Translations under genes and position numbers: made by a program | NCBI RefSeq assembly: GCF_004341035.1 | Contig: NZ_SLXK01000034.1 | Span: 1-45,103, forward strand | DNA: 45,103 nucleotides | Reading direction: 5' to 3' | Origin: Scopulibacillus darangshiensis | Lineage (GTDB): Bacteria; Bacillota; Bacilli; Bacillales; Sporolactobacillaceae | The notes under the pieces: generated by a model | What the model was told of the DNA's origin: nothing | The model's input: the letters and a program-made list of their open reading frames with translations, nothing else | Database searches by the model: none | Shown: one piece after another, positions 33,553 through 42,963 of the stretch | Position numbering within the stretch: the first letter of the stretch is position 1 | Layout: each line of letters begins with the position of its first letter

Positions 33553-34101
33553 ATGGGAAAAAAGGTTAAACGCTATAATGCACTACAGAAACTGCACCGT
33601 TTGTTTAAACTCAATATGGCTAAGCTATTCCGTTCCCCAGGTGGGGCGAAGAAAGTGTCGCGCGGCTTCGCCGTCGGATTTGGCATGGAGATGCTTGTGA
33701 TATCAACAGCCTGCCTGATTTATATCTTACTATACCCGGCTGTTAAATTGCTGCGTGCCTCTTTGCCCGCTGCCATCATCGGCAACGTTGTGGCCAAGTT
33801 AACCTTTTTGCCCATCATCCTTTTGCCTTTCGCAAAAACGCTCGGCGCGATTATTTATCCAAAGCCGAACCAAGACGGCCATGTGGAAGGAAATGCTTTT
33901 ATTGAGCTTTTTAAAGGCGACTTTTCCGTTATCGGAGAGATTCTTCATGGCGGGCTCCACATCATTATAGGGATGACTGTTTTCGGCAGTGTCCTGGGCT
34001 TTATTTCATACTATGTCATTCTGTTTCTTTATAATAAGGAAAAAGAAAGACGGAGAGCGAAAAAAACCCACTCATCGGACCAGGATATTTCAATTCATTA
34101 A
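33553..34101 (+). CDS. DUF2062 domain membrane protein
   Basis: This 182-residue protein is a good fit to the DUF2062 family: FRSPGGAKKVSRGFAVGFGMEML, then helices with PAAIIGNVVAKLTFLPIILLPFAKTLGA, and IIIGMTVFGSVLGFISYYVILFLYN at the end, with a basic tail (KEKERRRAKKTH). It has about three or four membrane helices. Start ATG 33553 follows GGAGGGGAGG by 6 nt. Function of the family is unknown. The downstream gene is separated by 76 nt. Confidence 0.85.
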   Translation: MGKKVKRYNALQKLHRLFKLNMAKLFRSPGGAKKVSRGFAVGFGMEMLVISTACLIYILLYPAVKLLRASLPAAIIGNVVAKLTFLPIILLPFAKTLGAIIYPKPNQDGHVEGNAFIELFKGDFSVIGEILHGGLHIIIGMTVFGSVLGFISYYVILFLYNKEKERRRAKKTHSSDQDISIH

Positions 34102-34177
34102 GGATCTGCCCCCTTTATATTAAAGTTGGCTTCGAATAATATGATTACTGATAATTCGGACGTAAAGGCGGGGGAAT

Positions 34178-34384
34178 ATGATGAATGATCCAGAACGTCA
34201 GAAAATGAGAGAAGCTGTGAAAAGAACGATCGACATGAACAGGGCGCTTCTTGAAAAAGCGGAAGAATTGTTGAATGAAAACAAACACCTTGAAGAAGAA
34301 AACAAAAAGTGGCGCGAATTTTACGAATCAGGTTCAAGGATTTATAGAATTAGCCAAGGAAATCAGCCTCCCACGAAGGAATGA
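34178..34384 (+). CDS. Small coiled-coil protein, unknown function
   Basis: This 68-residue, highly charged protein is predicted to be a single long helix or coiled-coil (residues 5-50: RQKMREAVKRTIDMNRALLEKAEELLNENKHLEEENKKW) with a short hydrophilic tail. It has an acceptable ribosome binding site (GGCGGGGG) before ATG 34178. It is not recognised. Its last codons and stop form the 5' arm of a strong terminator, so the protein end and RNA end are packed together. Confidence 0.6.
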   Translation: MMNDPERQKMREAVKRTIDMNRALLEKAEELLNENKHLEEENKKWREFYESGSRIYRISQGNQPPTKE

Positions 34385-34409
34385 GGCTGATTTTTTTTTT
34401 TTTTTTTTT
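34361..34409 (+). terminator. Strong terminator with a 19-T run
   Basis: AATCAGCCTC (34361-34370) pairs with GAGGCTGATT (34383-34392), followed by 19 consecutive T residues. It overlaps the end of the coiled-coil gene. Confidence 0.95.
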
Positions 34410-34522
34410 CGTTTGGGGACTATAAAACTTAGCTTGTGGATAACCCAAAACCGGCGAATAGGAGGGAGGCCTTTATAAGCGGTATGAAGGACAAAGTTCC
34501 AATAAAATGATTAACAGACAGT
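34410..34522. other. Spacer between terminator and RND remnant
   Basis: No gene recognised. Short AT-rich spacer. Confidence 0.3.
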
Positions 34523-34807
34523 TCATGCTGAAAGTGACTTCCCTTTGCCGGAAGCTGCGTCTTTTGCCGGGAACAGCCAAGAGTAAAGGGTCGGGATCAC
34601 GATTAGACTCGTTAATGTTGCTGTAATCATGCCACCGACGACCACGAGTCCAAGTGATTGGGAAATCAACGCAGCTGATTGATTTGAAAAGGATAATGGC
34701 AAAAGGGTCAATATCGTCGTTGCGGCTGTCAACAACACCGGTCTGACGCGGCTTACTGCCCCTTCGATTATGACGTCATTCAGCGCCTTACCCTTTCCAT
34801 TCGATCA
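34523..34807 (-). pseudogene. C-terminal remnant of an RND efflux transporter (AcrB/SwrC-like)
   Basis: On the minus strand the frame reads GKGKALNDVIIEGAVSRVRPVLLTAATTILTLLPLSF and then QSLGLVVVGGMITATLTSLIVIPTLYSWLFPAKD to the stop at 34523. This is the final transmembrane part (RxRP.L.TA.TT..G..PL...) of an RND pump of about 1000 residues; nothing more of it is seen upstream on this strand. It is a decayed leftover, about 95 residues long. Confidence 0.8.
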
Positions 34808-34836
34808 ACCAAAACATTTGTTTAGCCTGCTTAAGA

Positions 34837-34858
34837 ATGCCAAAATTGATGGCATTTG
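34837..34858. other. Small hairpin in the region upstream of the DUF3467 gene
   Basis: AATGCCA and TGGCATT form a 7-bp stem around AAATTGA-type loop sequence. Its role is unknown. Confidence 0.3.
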
Positions 34859-35075
34859 TCGGAGGTCTAAAGGCTCAGGGAATTTAAATACTACGAAGTT
34901 GAGGTGAATATCTGAAGGAATTACCCTTAATGTGTAGAATAATTAAACTAGAAAAGTTGTTTTACTTTTATACAATAATGGTAAATATTAATAAAGGGGC
35001 GTACTACTTATGGTAGAAACGAAAAATCAAAATGAGGTTAGGATCGGGATTGACTTTAACCAATTTAATTTCCAA

Positions 35076-35716
35076 ATGCGTGGTCTAACTCCACCGTCTT
35101 TAGACGGTATCAGCTTTTAGCCTTATCTCTGCGTGTCCATACTTAGGGGTGAGGTGAAAAAAGTATGGACGGCTATAGAAAAACGAGTCATGCAGTATAT
35201 GATATCAAGTATCATGTCATCTGGGTCACAAAATATAGATATAAAGTGTTACATGGTCCCATTGCAGTAAGAACACGTGAGTTAATCAGGCAAGGGTGTG
35301 AAGCAAGGGGCATCACAATCTTACAAGGAAGTGTAGGGAAAGACCACATACACTTATTATTATCATGTCCGCCAAGTTTGGTGCCCAGTAAAATCATGCA
35401 GTACCTAAAAGGAAGATCCTCAAGAATTCTTCAGGATCAATTCCCTGAACTAAAAAAGAAATACTGGGGTCAACATTTATGGGCAAGGGGCTATTTTTGT
35501 GCCACAGTTGGAACAGTGACAGAAGAAACAATTAGAAACTATATAGCAAATCAGTTCAACGAAGAGAAGAACGACATATTCAGGATTGAAGAATGAGTTT
35601 ACTCAAAATATTGATTGAGCTTAAGCTTAAGGCTTTGAGATGACTTTAGTCTTAAGTTTACGACTTTAGTCGTTGACATTTATGTCCAAATCCACCTGCT
35701 TTAGCAGGTGGTCGTT
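35076..35716 (+). mobile_element. IS200/IS605-family insertion (TnpA only)
   Basis: About 640 bp with a left hairpin ACCGTC-TTTA-GACGGT (35093-35108), a transposase gene and right-end structures GACTTTAGTC (35642-35651 and 35662-35671) and CCACCTGC-TTTA-GCAGGTGG (35692-35711). Such elements are single-stranded and use subterminal hairpins instead of inverted repeats. Exact ends are uncertain within about 10 nt. No tnpB accessory gene is present. It splits a DUF3467 gene. Confidence 0.8.
35165..35596 (+). CDS. tnpA: IS200/IS605 transposase TnpA (Y1 HUH family)
   Basis: This 143-residue single-domain HUH transposase carries the family start KTSHAVYDIKYHVIWVTKYRYKVL, the HUH motif in GKDHIHLLLSCPP (His-x-His, about residues 61-63), and the catalytic-Tyr region near the C-terminus (ETIRNYIANQFN, Tyr about 129). 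It lies inside the element ended by the two hairpins. ATG 35165 has a GGTGAGGTG ribosome binding site. It appears intact, so the element may still be mobile. Confidence 0.93.
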   Translation: MDGYRKTSHAVYDIKYHVIWVTKYRYKVLHGPIAVRTRELIRQGCEARGITILQGSVGKDHIHLLLSCPPSLVPSKIMQYLKGRSSRILQDQFPELKKKYWGQHLWARGYFCATVGTVTEETIRNYIANQFNEEKNDIFRIEE

Positions 35717-35961
35717 TAACACAATGTTCTCAGATCATGTTCAGCTTGAATCAAGTGCTGAACACGCTGTATTGAATTTCATCCAAATGGTACCTGGGGC
35801 ACCAGAAGGTCAACCAAATGGAAAAATAATTTCTAGAATTGCATTGACTTGGCCGCATGTAGCTCGATTAGCAGGGTTATTGGATAGTACGATAGACAGA
35901 CAAAAAAGAGAAATTTTGAATAACTTAGAACAAAACTTATTTGTGAAAGAGCATAAGGAAA

Positions 35962-36369
35962 ATGACCTATAAGAATCATAGTGGTGATACAAGGGAATAT
36001 ATATGGGTTACGGAGAATTCACAAGGAACAAAGGTCGCTTTGACGCAAGACACATTTGAAAAACATGTTATTGCAGATCATGTCAATGACAAAGCCAGGG
36101 AATTGTCATATGATTATGTTAGGGGTACAATAGAATTCCCAAGGTTCATTTACAAAGATCAAAACCATTATAAAAACCAACGAGTTAGGTATACTGAACA
36201 GGTATATATCGAGGAATACGGCCATATACAAAATATGGTTATTGTTGTTGATACTGACCGAGAACCTAATGAGGTTGCAACCTGGATGGTTAAGAGTAGT
36301 TTAAAACAAGAAAAAATTAATGGAGGGATGATCTATGACTCGCGTGCAAATACAAAAGAGACAAATTAA
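35962..36369 (+). CDS. Predicted BECR-fold (PBECR/RelE-like) nuclease, possible toxin
   Basis: This 135-residue soluble protein has a core of VALTQDTFEKHVIADHVNDKARELSYDYVRGTIEFPRFIYKD followed by YTEQVYIEEYGHIQNMVIVVDTD. The pattern of an H...H pair, a helix, an ...FPR.I..D motif, then a beta-rich half resembles the barnase-EndoU-colicinE5/D-RelE fold (PBECR domains in phages and mobile elements), which cut RNA. The active site cannot be confirmed by eye. It overlaps the DUF3467 gene upstream by 11 nt and the DUF2283 gene downstream by 35 nt. A toxin role with DUF2283 as partner is inference. An uncharacterised metabolic or phage role is also possible. Confidence 0.5.
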   Translation: MTYKNHSGDTREYIWVTENSQGTKVALTQDTFEKHVIADHVNDKARELSYDYVRGTIEFPRFIYKDQNHYKNQRVRYTEQVYIEEYGHIQNMVIVVDTDREPNEVATWMVKSSLKQEKINGGMIYDSRANTKETN

Positions 36370-36577
36370 ATATGATCAGAGTCACGATATTCTCCATGTC
36401 TATTTTCATCCAGAAATACTGTCGGAGGATGATGAAAGGTTCCCCGGAATTGTTATCCGGAAATCGCTTAATGATGAACAGGTTACCGGCTTGACGATAA
36501 TAGACTTTTCTCAATATGATCAAGAAACATTAAATAAATTGTTGCCGGATTATAAATTCCCAGATATTTTACACTAA
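36335..36577 (+). CDS. DUF2283-family small protein, possible antitoxin
   Basis: This 80-residue protein shows the DUF2283 core: KYDQSHDILHVYFHP followed by FPGIVIRKSLNDEQVTGLTIIDFSQYD. DUF2283 proteins are often paired with small DUF4258/RelE-like partners in toxin-antitoxin-like loci. It starts inside the BECR-like gene with GGAGGGATG just upstream, so translation is coupled, and is followed by a terminator. The antitoxin role is inference from the neighbourhood. Confidence 0.75.
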   Translation: MTRVQIQKRQIKYDQSHDILHVYFHPEILSEDDERFPGIVIRKSLNDEQVTGLTIIDFSQYDQETLNKLLPDYKFPDILH

Positions 36578-36581
36578 GACG

Positions 36582-36620
36582 AAAAACCCTTTCTGTCCTG
36601 TTTGGATAGAGAGGGTTTTT
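36582..36620 (+). terminator. Terminator of the DUF3467/BECR/DUF2283 operon
   Basis: AAAAACCCT (36582-36590) pairs with AGGGTTTTT (36612-36620) across a 21-nt loop; the right arm is its own T-run. Confidence 0.75.
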
Positions 36621-36738
36621 ACATGCAATGTCATCTGATCAACTCATCGATACATAGTCTTACCAGGCAAAGGATTCTATCATATTTCATGGACGGGCCT
36701 CATATATAATAGAAAATGATATTATGAGGTGGGAAAAA

Positions 36739-39456
36739 ATGAACTGGTACAATATGTCTCCTGACGACGTAGAAAAAAACACGAACAGCCGCATGAAGAC
36801 GGGTCTAACGACAGACGAATCAAAGAAAAGGCTTGCTGAAGACGGCTACAATCAATTAAAGGAAGCGAAAAAACCGTCAGCTATTCTTGTGTTCCTGAAT
36901 CAGTTTAAAGATTTTATGGTTCTGGTTCTTTTAGCCGCCATTCTATTATCCGGACTATTAGGTGAATATTTGGATGCGATTGCTATTCTTTTAATTGTTA
37001 TAATGAACGGTATTTTGGGATTTGTGCAAGAGCGGAAAGCAGAAAAGTCGCTGTCAGCACTCTTGGCACTGTCTGCTCCGACGGCCAGTGTGCTTCGTGA
37101 TGGTGAATGGGTCACACTTCCAGCAAGAGAAATAACAGCAGGGGATATTATCAAAGTCTCAAGCGGCGACCGTGTAGGGGCGGATATTCGTTTCACTGGC
37201 ACAAAAGGGCTCGCGATTGAGGAGTCGGCGTTAACCGGCGAGTCAGTTCCGGTTCAAAAGCAATCAGAAAGAATCAGTGGAAACGACCTGCCGCTTGGCG
37301 ATCAATCCAATATGGGGTTCATGGGCACAATGGTAACCCAGGGAAGCGGTGAAGGGATCGTTATTGCCACTGGCATGAAAACGGAAATGGGGAAAATCGC
37401 TCATTTGATTCAAAGTGCGGAATCAATGGTTACCCCTCTTCAACATAAACTTGAACAATTAGGTAAAATTCTCATAGCCCTTTCGATAGCTTTAACCGTT
37501 CTCGTTGTTGGTATCGGTGTCTATCAAGGCCACAGCATCTACGATATGATTCTTTCAGGTGTTTCGCTCGCCGTGGCCGCTATTCCTGAAGGATTACCCG
37601 CTATTGTGACCATAGCTTTGGCTCTTGGGGTCCAAAAGATGATTAGGAGGAAAGCAATCGTCAGAAAGCTGCCTTCAGTAGAGACGCTTGGCTCAACGAC
37701 GGTTATTTGCTCCGATAAGACCGGGACGTTAACGCAAAACAAAATGACCGTAACACATTTGTGGGTTGAAGGGAAGGACTGGCAGGTAACTGAAGGTAAT
37801 GGCGGCATGGCGGGCCGTTTTTTAAAAGGTGGGAAACCCGTCGATGTTGAAAATGAAAAAACACTTGTTCAATTGCTTTCATATGCTGTCCTTTGCAATA
37901 ATGCAGAGGCAACGCTCGAAGAAGATGAAAACGATGATATCCTTTTAAAGGGTGATCCGACCGAAAGCGCGCTTGTCGTCAGCGGTCTCAAGGCTGGCTT
38001 AACAAGAAAACAACTATTAAAGCTTTATGAGAGGCTGGATGAGTTCCCTTTTGACTCTTCAAGAAAAATGATGAGTGTTGTTGTCAAAAATAACAAAGGT
38101 GAGCGTTTTGTGATTACAAAAGGGGCCCCCGATGTTCTGCTGGAAAAATGTGACGCAATTATCTGGAATGGGAAACCCCAGCGTATGCAGAGGTGGTATT
38201 CAGAAAAGGTGCGAAAGGCATTGTCAACCCTTGGAAGCCAAGCGCTGAGGACGATTGCCATTGCCTATAAGCCTTTGAAAGGTTCATATGAAACGGCTGA
38301 CCAAGCGGAAAAAAATTTAACATTTGTCGGGCTGCAAGGGATGATTGATCCCCCAAGACCGGAAGTCTACGAAAGTATTCAACAATGCAAACAGGCGGGT
38401 ATTAAAACGGTGATGATAACCGGAGACCATGTGGTAACGGCAACTGCAATTGCAAAACAATTGGATATTCTTCCGCCAGACGGTAAAGTGCTTGAGGGCC
38501 GGGCGCTATCAGCAATGACGGATCGTGAGCTCGAAAACGAAGTGGATCAGATTTATGTCTACGCCCGTGTATCGCCGGAGCATAAATTGAAAATCGTCAA
38601 AGCTCTGCAGAAAAAGGATCATATTGTCGCCATGACTGGTGACGGTGTCAATGATGCTCCTGCGATTAAGTCGGCAAATATTGGGATTGCGATGGGTCAT
38701 ACGGGTACGGACGTTGCAAAAGAGGCCTCATCATTAGTATTGAGTGATGATAACTTTGCCACGATTCGTTCAGCGATTGAAGAAGGCAGAAATATATATG
38801 AAAACATTAGAAAGTTCATTCGTTATTTACTTGCTTCTAATGTTGGAGAAATTCTGGTCATGCTGTTTGCTATGCTGATCGGGCTGCCGCTGCCGCTATT
38901 ACCGATCCAAATCCTTTGGGTAAACCTTGTAACTGACGGTTTGCCTGCCATGGCTCTGGGTGTTGACCAAGCAGAAGAAAATGTCATGACACGGGGGCCA
39001 AGAATGGTGAATGAAGGGGTTTTTTCAAGAGGATTGGGATGGAAAATCATCTCCAGAGGCTTTTTAATCGGAGTGATGACACTCTTCGCATTTTGGTTGT
39101 CATTGCAACAAAGTCCTGATCAATTAGTAAAAGCTCAGACCGTTGCCTTTTCGACATTAGTTATGGCCCAATTAATTCATGTCTTTGATTGCCGCAGCGA
39201 GCGTTCAGTCTTCCATCGTCATTTGCTTGAAAATCGTTATCTTGTGGGAGCCGTGCTCTCATCCGTAATATTATTGCTGATTGTAATCTATACACCAATG
39301 CTTCAACCTGTCTTTCACACGGTCCCATTGACCATCCGAGATTGGCTGCTCATACTGGCAATGGCGTCGGTTCCAACCGTTTGTCCTCCGGGCTTTCACT
39401 TTTTCAAGAAAAAAGGAACTTCAGAGCCGCATCGACCTCATAAAACGGCAATATAG
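36739..39456 (+). CDS. P-type Ca2+-transporting ATPase (YloB/PacL family)
   Basis: This 905-residue P2A-type cation pump resembles the calcium ATPase YloB, which is expressed during sporulation in B. subtilis. The start at ATG 36739 follows GAGGTGGG by 6-7 nt; the ATG at 36724 lies in the ribosome binding site. Visible motifs are the actuator motif LTGES, the phosphorylation motif CSDKTGTLTQNKM (Asp about residue 328), KGAPDVLL for nucleotide binding, MITGDH, and TGDGVNDAPA. Helix 4 carries PEGLPA, typical of Ca2+ pumps, and helix 6 NLVTDGLPA. The C-terminal cation-ATPase domain is complete. It is monocistronic with convergent thiC downstream. Confidence 0.95.
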   Translation: MNWYNMSPDDVEKNTNSRMKTGLTTDESKKRLAEDGYNQLKEAKKPSAILVFLNQFKDFMVLVLLAAILLSGLLGEYLDAIAILLIVIMNGILGFVQERKAEKSLSALLALSAPTASVLRDGEWVTLPAREITAGDIIKVSSGDRVGADIRFTGTKGLAIEESALTGESVPVQKQSERISGNDLPLGDQSNMGFMGTMVTQGSGEGIVIATGMKTEMGKIAHLIQSAESMVTPLQHKLEQLGKILIALSIALTVLVVGIGVYQGHSIYDMILSGVSLAVAAIPEGLPAIVTIALALGVQKMIRRKAIVRKLPSVETLGSTTVICSDKTGTLTQNKMTVTHLWVEGKDWQVTEGNGGMAGRFLKGGKPVDVENEKTLVQLLSYAVLCNNAEATLEEDENDDILLKGDPTESALVVSGLKAGLTRKQLLKLYERLDEFPFDSSRKMMSVVVKNNKGERFVITKGAPDVLLEKCDAIIWNGKPQRMQRWYSEKVRKALSTLGSQALRTIAIAYKPLKGSYETADQAEKNLTFVGLQGMIDPPRPEVYESIQQCKQAGIKTVMITGDHVVTATAIAKQLDILPPDGKVLEGRALSAMTDRELENEVDQIYVYARVSPEHKLKIVKALQKKDHIVAMTGDGVNDAPAIKSANIGIAMGHTGTDVAKEASSLVLSDDNFATIRSAIEEGRNIYENIRKFIRYLLASNVGEILVMLFAMLIGLPLPLLPIQILWVNLVTDGLPAMALGVDQAEENVMTRGPRMVNEGVFSRGLGWKIISRGFLIGVMTLFAFWLSLQQSPDQLVKAQTVAFSTLVMAQLIHVFDCRSERSVFHRHLLENRYLVGAVLSSVILLLIVIYTPMLQPVFHTVPLTIRDWLLILAMASVPTVCPPGFHFFKKKGTSEPHRPHKTAI

Positions 39457-39466
39457 GCAGATAATC

Positions 39467-39493
39467 AAGGTGTCCGAACTGATCGGACACCTT
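39467..39493. terminator. Hairpin shared by convergent genes
   Basis: AAGGTGTCCG (39467-39476) pairs perfectly with CGGACACCTT (39484-39493), with a 7-nt loop. It sits between the Ca2+ ATPase gene and thiC and could end both transcripts; T-runs are weak on both sides. Confidence 0.65.
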
Positions 39494-39499
39494 GGTACC

Positions 39500-41284
<1,785 letters not shown>

Positions 41285-41334
41285 TCATCTCTCCTTATAA
41301 TAAAATGAAGGACAAGATCCGAATCATACCAGCC

Positions 41335-41370
41335 ATAAAAAGCCGGATCCTAAATAAAGGACCCGGCTTT
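41335..41370 (-). terminator. Riboswitch-controlled terminator before thiC
   Basis: On the minus strand AAAGCCGGGTCC and GGATCCGGCTTT form a 12-bp stem with one G-U pair and an 8-nt loop, followed by a T5 tract. It lies between the TPP aptamer and the thiC start and is the likely expression platform. Confidence 0.8.
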
Positions 41371-41412
41371 AAAGTTTCCAAATAGAGCTTTACTCAATCG
41401 AAAACAGCACGT

Positions 41413-41508
41413 TAACTTCCCCACGCTGGTATGAACCAGATCAGGTCCCGAGGGTCAAGAAACTTCATTGTGTTTCTCTCTCAGCCCAACTCATTGGACG
41501 CCCCTAGT
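41413..41508 (-). promoter_or_regulatory. TPP riboswitch (thi-box) upstream of thiC
   Basis: On the minus strand the aptamer runs from TAGGGGCGTCC through the invariant GGGCTGAGAGAG, then ACCCT and ACCTGATCTGGTTCATACCAGCG, ending GTGGGGAAGTT. These match the conserved thi-box segments. Binding of TPP should favour the downstream terminator and switch thiC off. Confidence 0.95.
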
Positions 41509-41620
41509 TGAAAATTATTAAATTCTCACTCTTACTTTATCTTATTTATCTAAATGTTCAATGGGATAAAATGCCTATATTTAAAAGGATTCCTTTAGCC
41601 TTGTTTTTGCGGGTGTATAT

Positions 41621-41650
41621 TTGTTAACCTATTTTATATTATAGTTAACT
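41621..41650 (+). promoter_or_regulatory. BirA (biotin repressor) operator before bioF
   Basis: TTGTTAACC (41621-41629) and AGTTAACTA (41642-41650) are inverted arms separated by 12 nt, the TTGTTAACC...GGTTAACA-type operator of Gram-positive BirA. It lies 20 nt before the bioF start, overlapping the promoter and leader region. It implies biotin repression. Confidence 0.75.
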
Positions 41651-41670
41651 ATTGAGATGGAGGAACTAAG

Positions 41671-42837
41671 ATGCTAGATCTGTCTACTGAACTTGATAGA
41701 ATCGAGAAAAAAGGGCTGTGGCGAACGTTAAGAAGACTGGATGCTGCCAATACAGCTGAGACGACTATCGAATCGAAACAGCAGCTGCTGCTATCATCCA
41801 ATAATTACTTGGGTCTTGCCACAGATCCGCGTCTAAAAGAAGCAGCTATAAAGGCGATTAATGAGTATGGTACCGGCAGTGGAGGGGCAAGGCTGACGAC
41901 CGGAAACCTGCATCTCCATGAAGAACTTGAACAGACGATCGCTTCTTTTAAAAAAACAGAAGCTGCGCTCCTTTTTAGCAGCGGGTATCTAGCAAACGTT
42001 GGCACAATATCGTCCATGGCCGGAAAAGCAGATCTGATATTAAGTGATGCCTATAATCATGCCAGCATTATCGATGGCTGCCGGTTGAGTAAAGCCAAGA
42101 CGGTAGTATACGGTCACGTGAATATGGATGACTTGCAAAACAAGTTAATAGAAAACAAAAACCACCGAAGGAGATTTATCGTGACTGACGGTGTTTTCAG
42201 CATGGATGGCAATATTGCCCCGCTACCAGAAATCACGCTGCTTGCGGCAAAACATGGCGCAAAAGTCATTGTAGATGATGCTCATGCCACCAGTGTGATA
42301 GGGGAAAATGGCACCGGAACGGCGGAGTATTTCGGACTAGAATCGTGTGTTGATATCACAATCGGGACCCTTAGCAAAGCTGCGGGATGTGAGGGAGGAT
42401 TTGTGGCAGCTTCACGCCTGGTTATTGATTACCTAAGAAACCGGGCAAGGACATTTATTTTCCAAACATCTCTGTCCCCCGGCGTGGTGGCGGCTGCTAC
42501 GACCGGACTCCATATTATTAATAGTGAACCCGAACGGCGCCAAATTCTGGCTGCCAATGCAGACTTTTTTCGAACTGAACTTCGGAGTTTGGGGTTTAAT
42601 CTTGTAAATGGGGAAACACCAATCCTTGCGGTCATAATTGGCGAAGCTGAAGCAGCTTGTCAGTTTTCCAGTCGGCTGGAAGAAGAAGGTATTTTCGCAC
42701 CAGCCATTCGTCCGCCCACAGTTCCGGATGGCGAAAGCCGGATCAGGGCTACTTTAATGGCAACACATACTAAGGAACATCTTCAACAAGCAATCTCCTC
42801 CTTTGAGAAAGTCGGGAAGGATATGGGTGTGATTTAG
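41671..42837 (+). CDS. bioF: 8-amino-7-oxononanoate synthase
   Basis: This PLP-dependent enzyme of biotin synthesis condenses pimeloyl-ACP or -CoA with alanine. The 388-residue protein has the family motifs SSNNYLGLATDP, GTGSGGARLTTGN, DAYNHASIIDGCRLS, the PLP-binding VDDAHATSVIGENGTG and the Schiff-base Lys in GTLSKAAGCEGGFVA. It could be confused with glycine C-acetyltransferase (Kbl), but the upstream BirA operator supports BioF. Start is ATG 41671 with GGAGGAAC. No other bio gene is in the window, so this is a solitary biotin gene. Confidence 0.9.
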   Translation: MLDLSTELDRIEKKGLWRTLRRLDAANTAETTIESKQQLLLSSNNYLGLATDPRLKEAAIKAINEYGTGSGGARLTTGNLHLHEELEQTIASFKKTEAALLFSSGYLANVGTISSMAGKADLILSDAYNHASIIDGCRLSKAKTVVYGHVNMDDLQNKLIENKNHRRRFIVTDGVFSMDGNIAPLPEITLLAAKHGAKVIVDDAHATSVIGENGTGTAEYFGLESCVDITIGTLSKAAGCEGGFVAASRLVIDYLRNRARTFIFQTSLSPGVVAAATTGLHIINSEPERRQILAANADFFRTELRSLGFNLVNGETPILAVIIGEAEAACQFSSRLEEEGIFAPAIRPPTVPDGESRIRATLMATHTKEHLQQAISSFEKVGKDMGVI

Positions 42838-42963
42838 GGTTGATTTATCCGTTTTATGAAAACAGGAAAAATAAAAATGTCATTTCTTGCAGGTGATTTG
42901 GCTCCTTTTGCAGTAACTCTAATAAACATGTTAAAAATCTATAAAATAAACTGAGGTGTCATT
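42838..42963. other. Spacer between bioF and the ROK kinase gene
   Basis: AT-rich, about 125 nt, no gene. TGAGGTG before 42964 is the ribosome binding site of the next gene. Confidence 0.3.

Larger units (their letters stand above)
35010..35972 (+). pseudogene. DUF3467-family gene interrupted by an IS200-type element
   Basis: The 5' part starts at ATG 35010 (AAAGGGG 10 nt upstream) and reads MVETKNQNEVRIGIDFNQFNFQM before running into insertion-sequence DNA and a stop at 35118-35120. After the element the frame resumes at about 35720 as TMFSDHVQLESSAEHAVLNFIQMVPG and continues to 35972 through SRIALTWPHVARLAGLLDSTID. Together they match DUF3467 proteins of about 100 residues (VRI.ID.......D...L.SS...F.L.F....PG...). 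The C-terminal half has lost its own start but overlaps the next gene by 11 nt. DUF3467 function is unknown. Confidence 0.75.

Noticed and set aside
35673-35719. Extended start of the DUF3467 C-terminal half (MTFMSKSTCFSRW...)
   Set aside because: This part is read from the right end of the IS200-like element, not from the original gene.
41671-42837. Glycine C-acetyltransferase (Kbl)
   Set aside because: Same fold family, but the BirA operator upstream favours BioF and no threonine dehydrogenase is adjacent.
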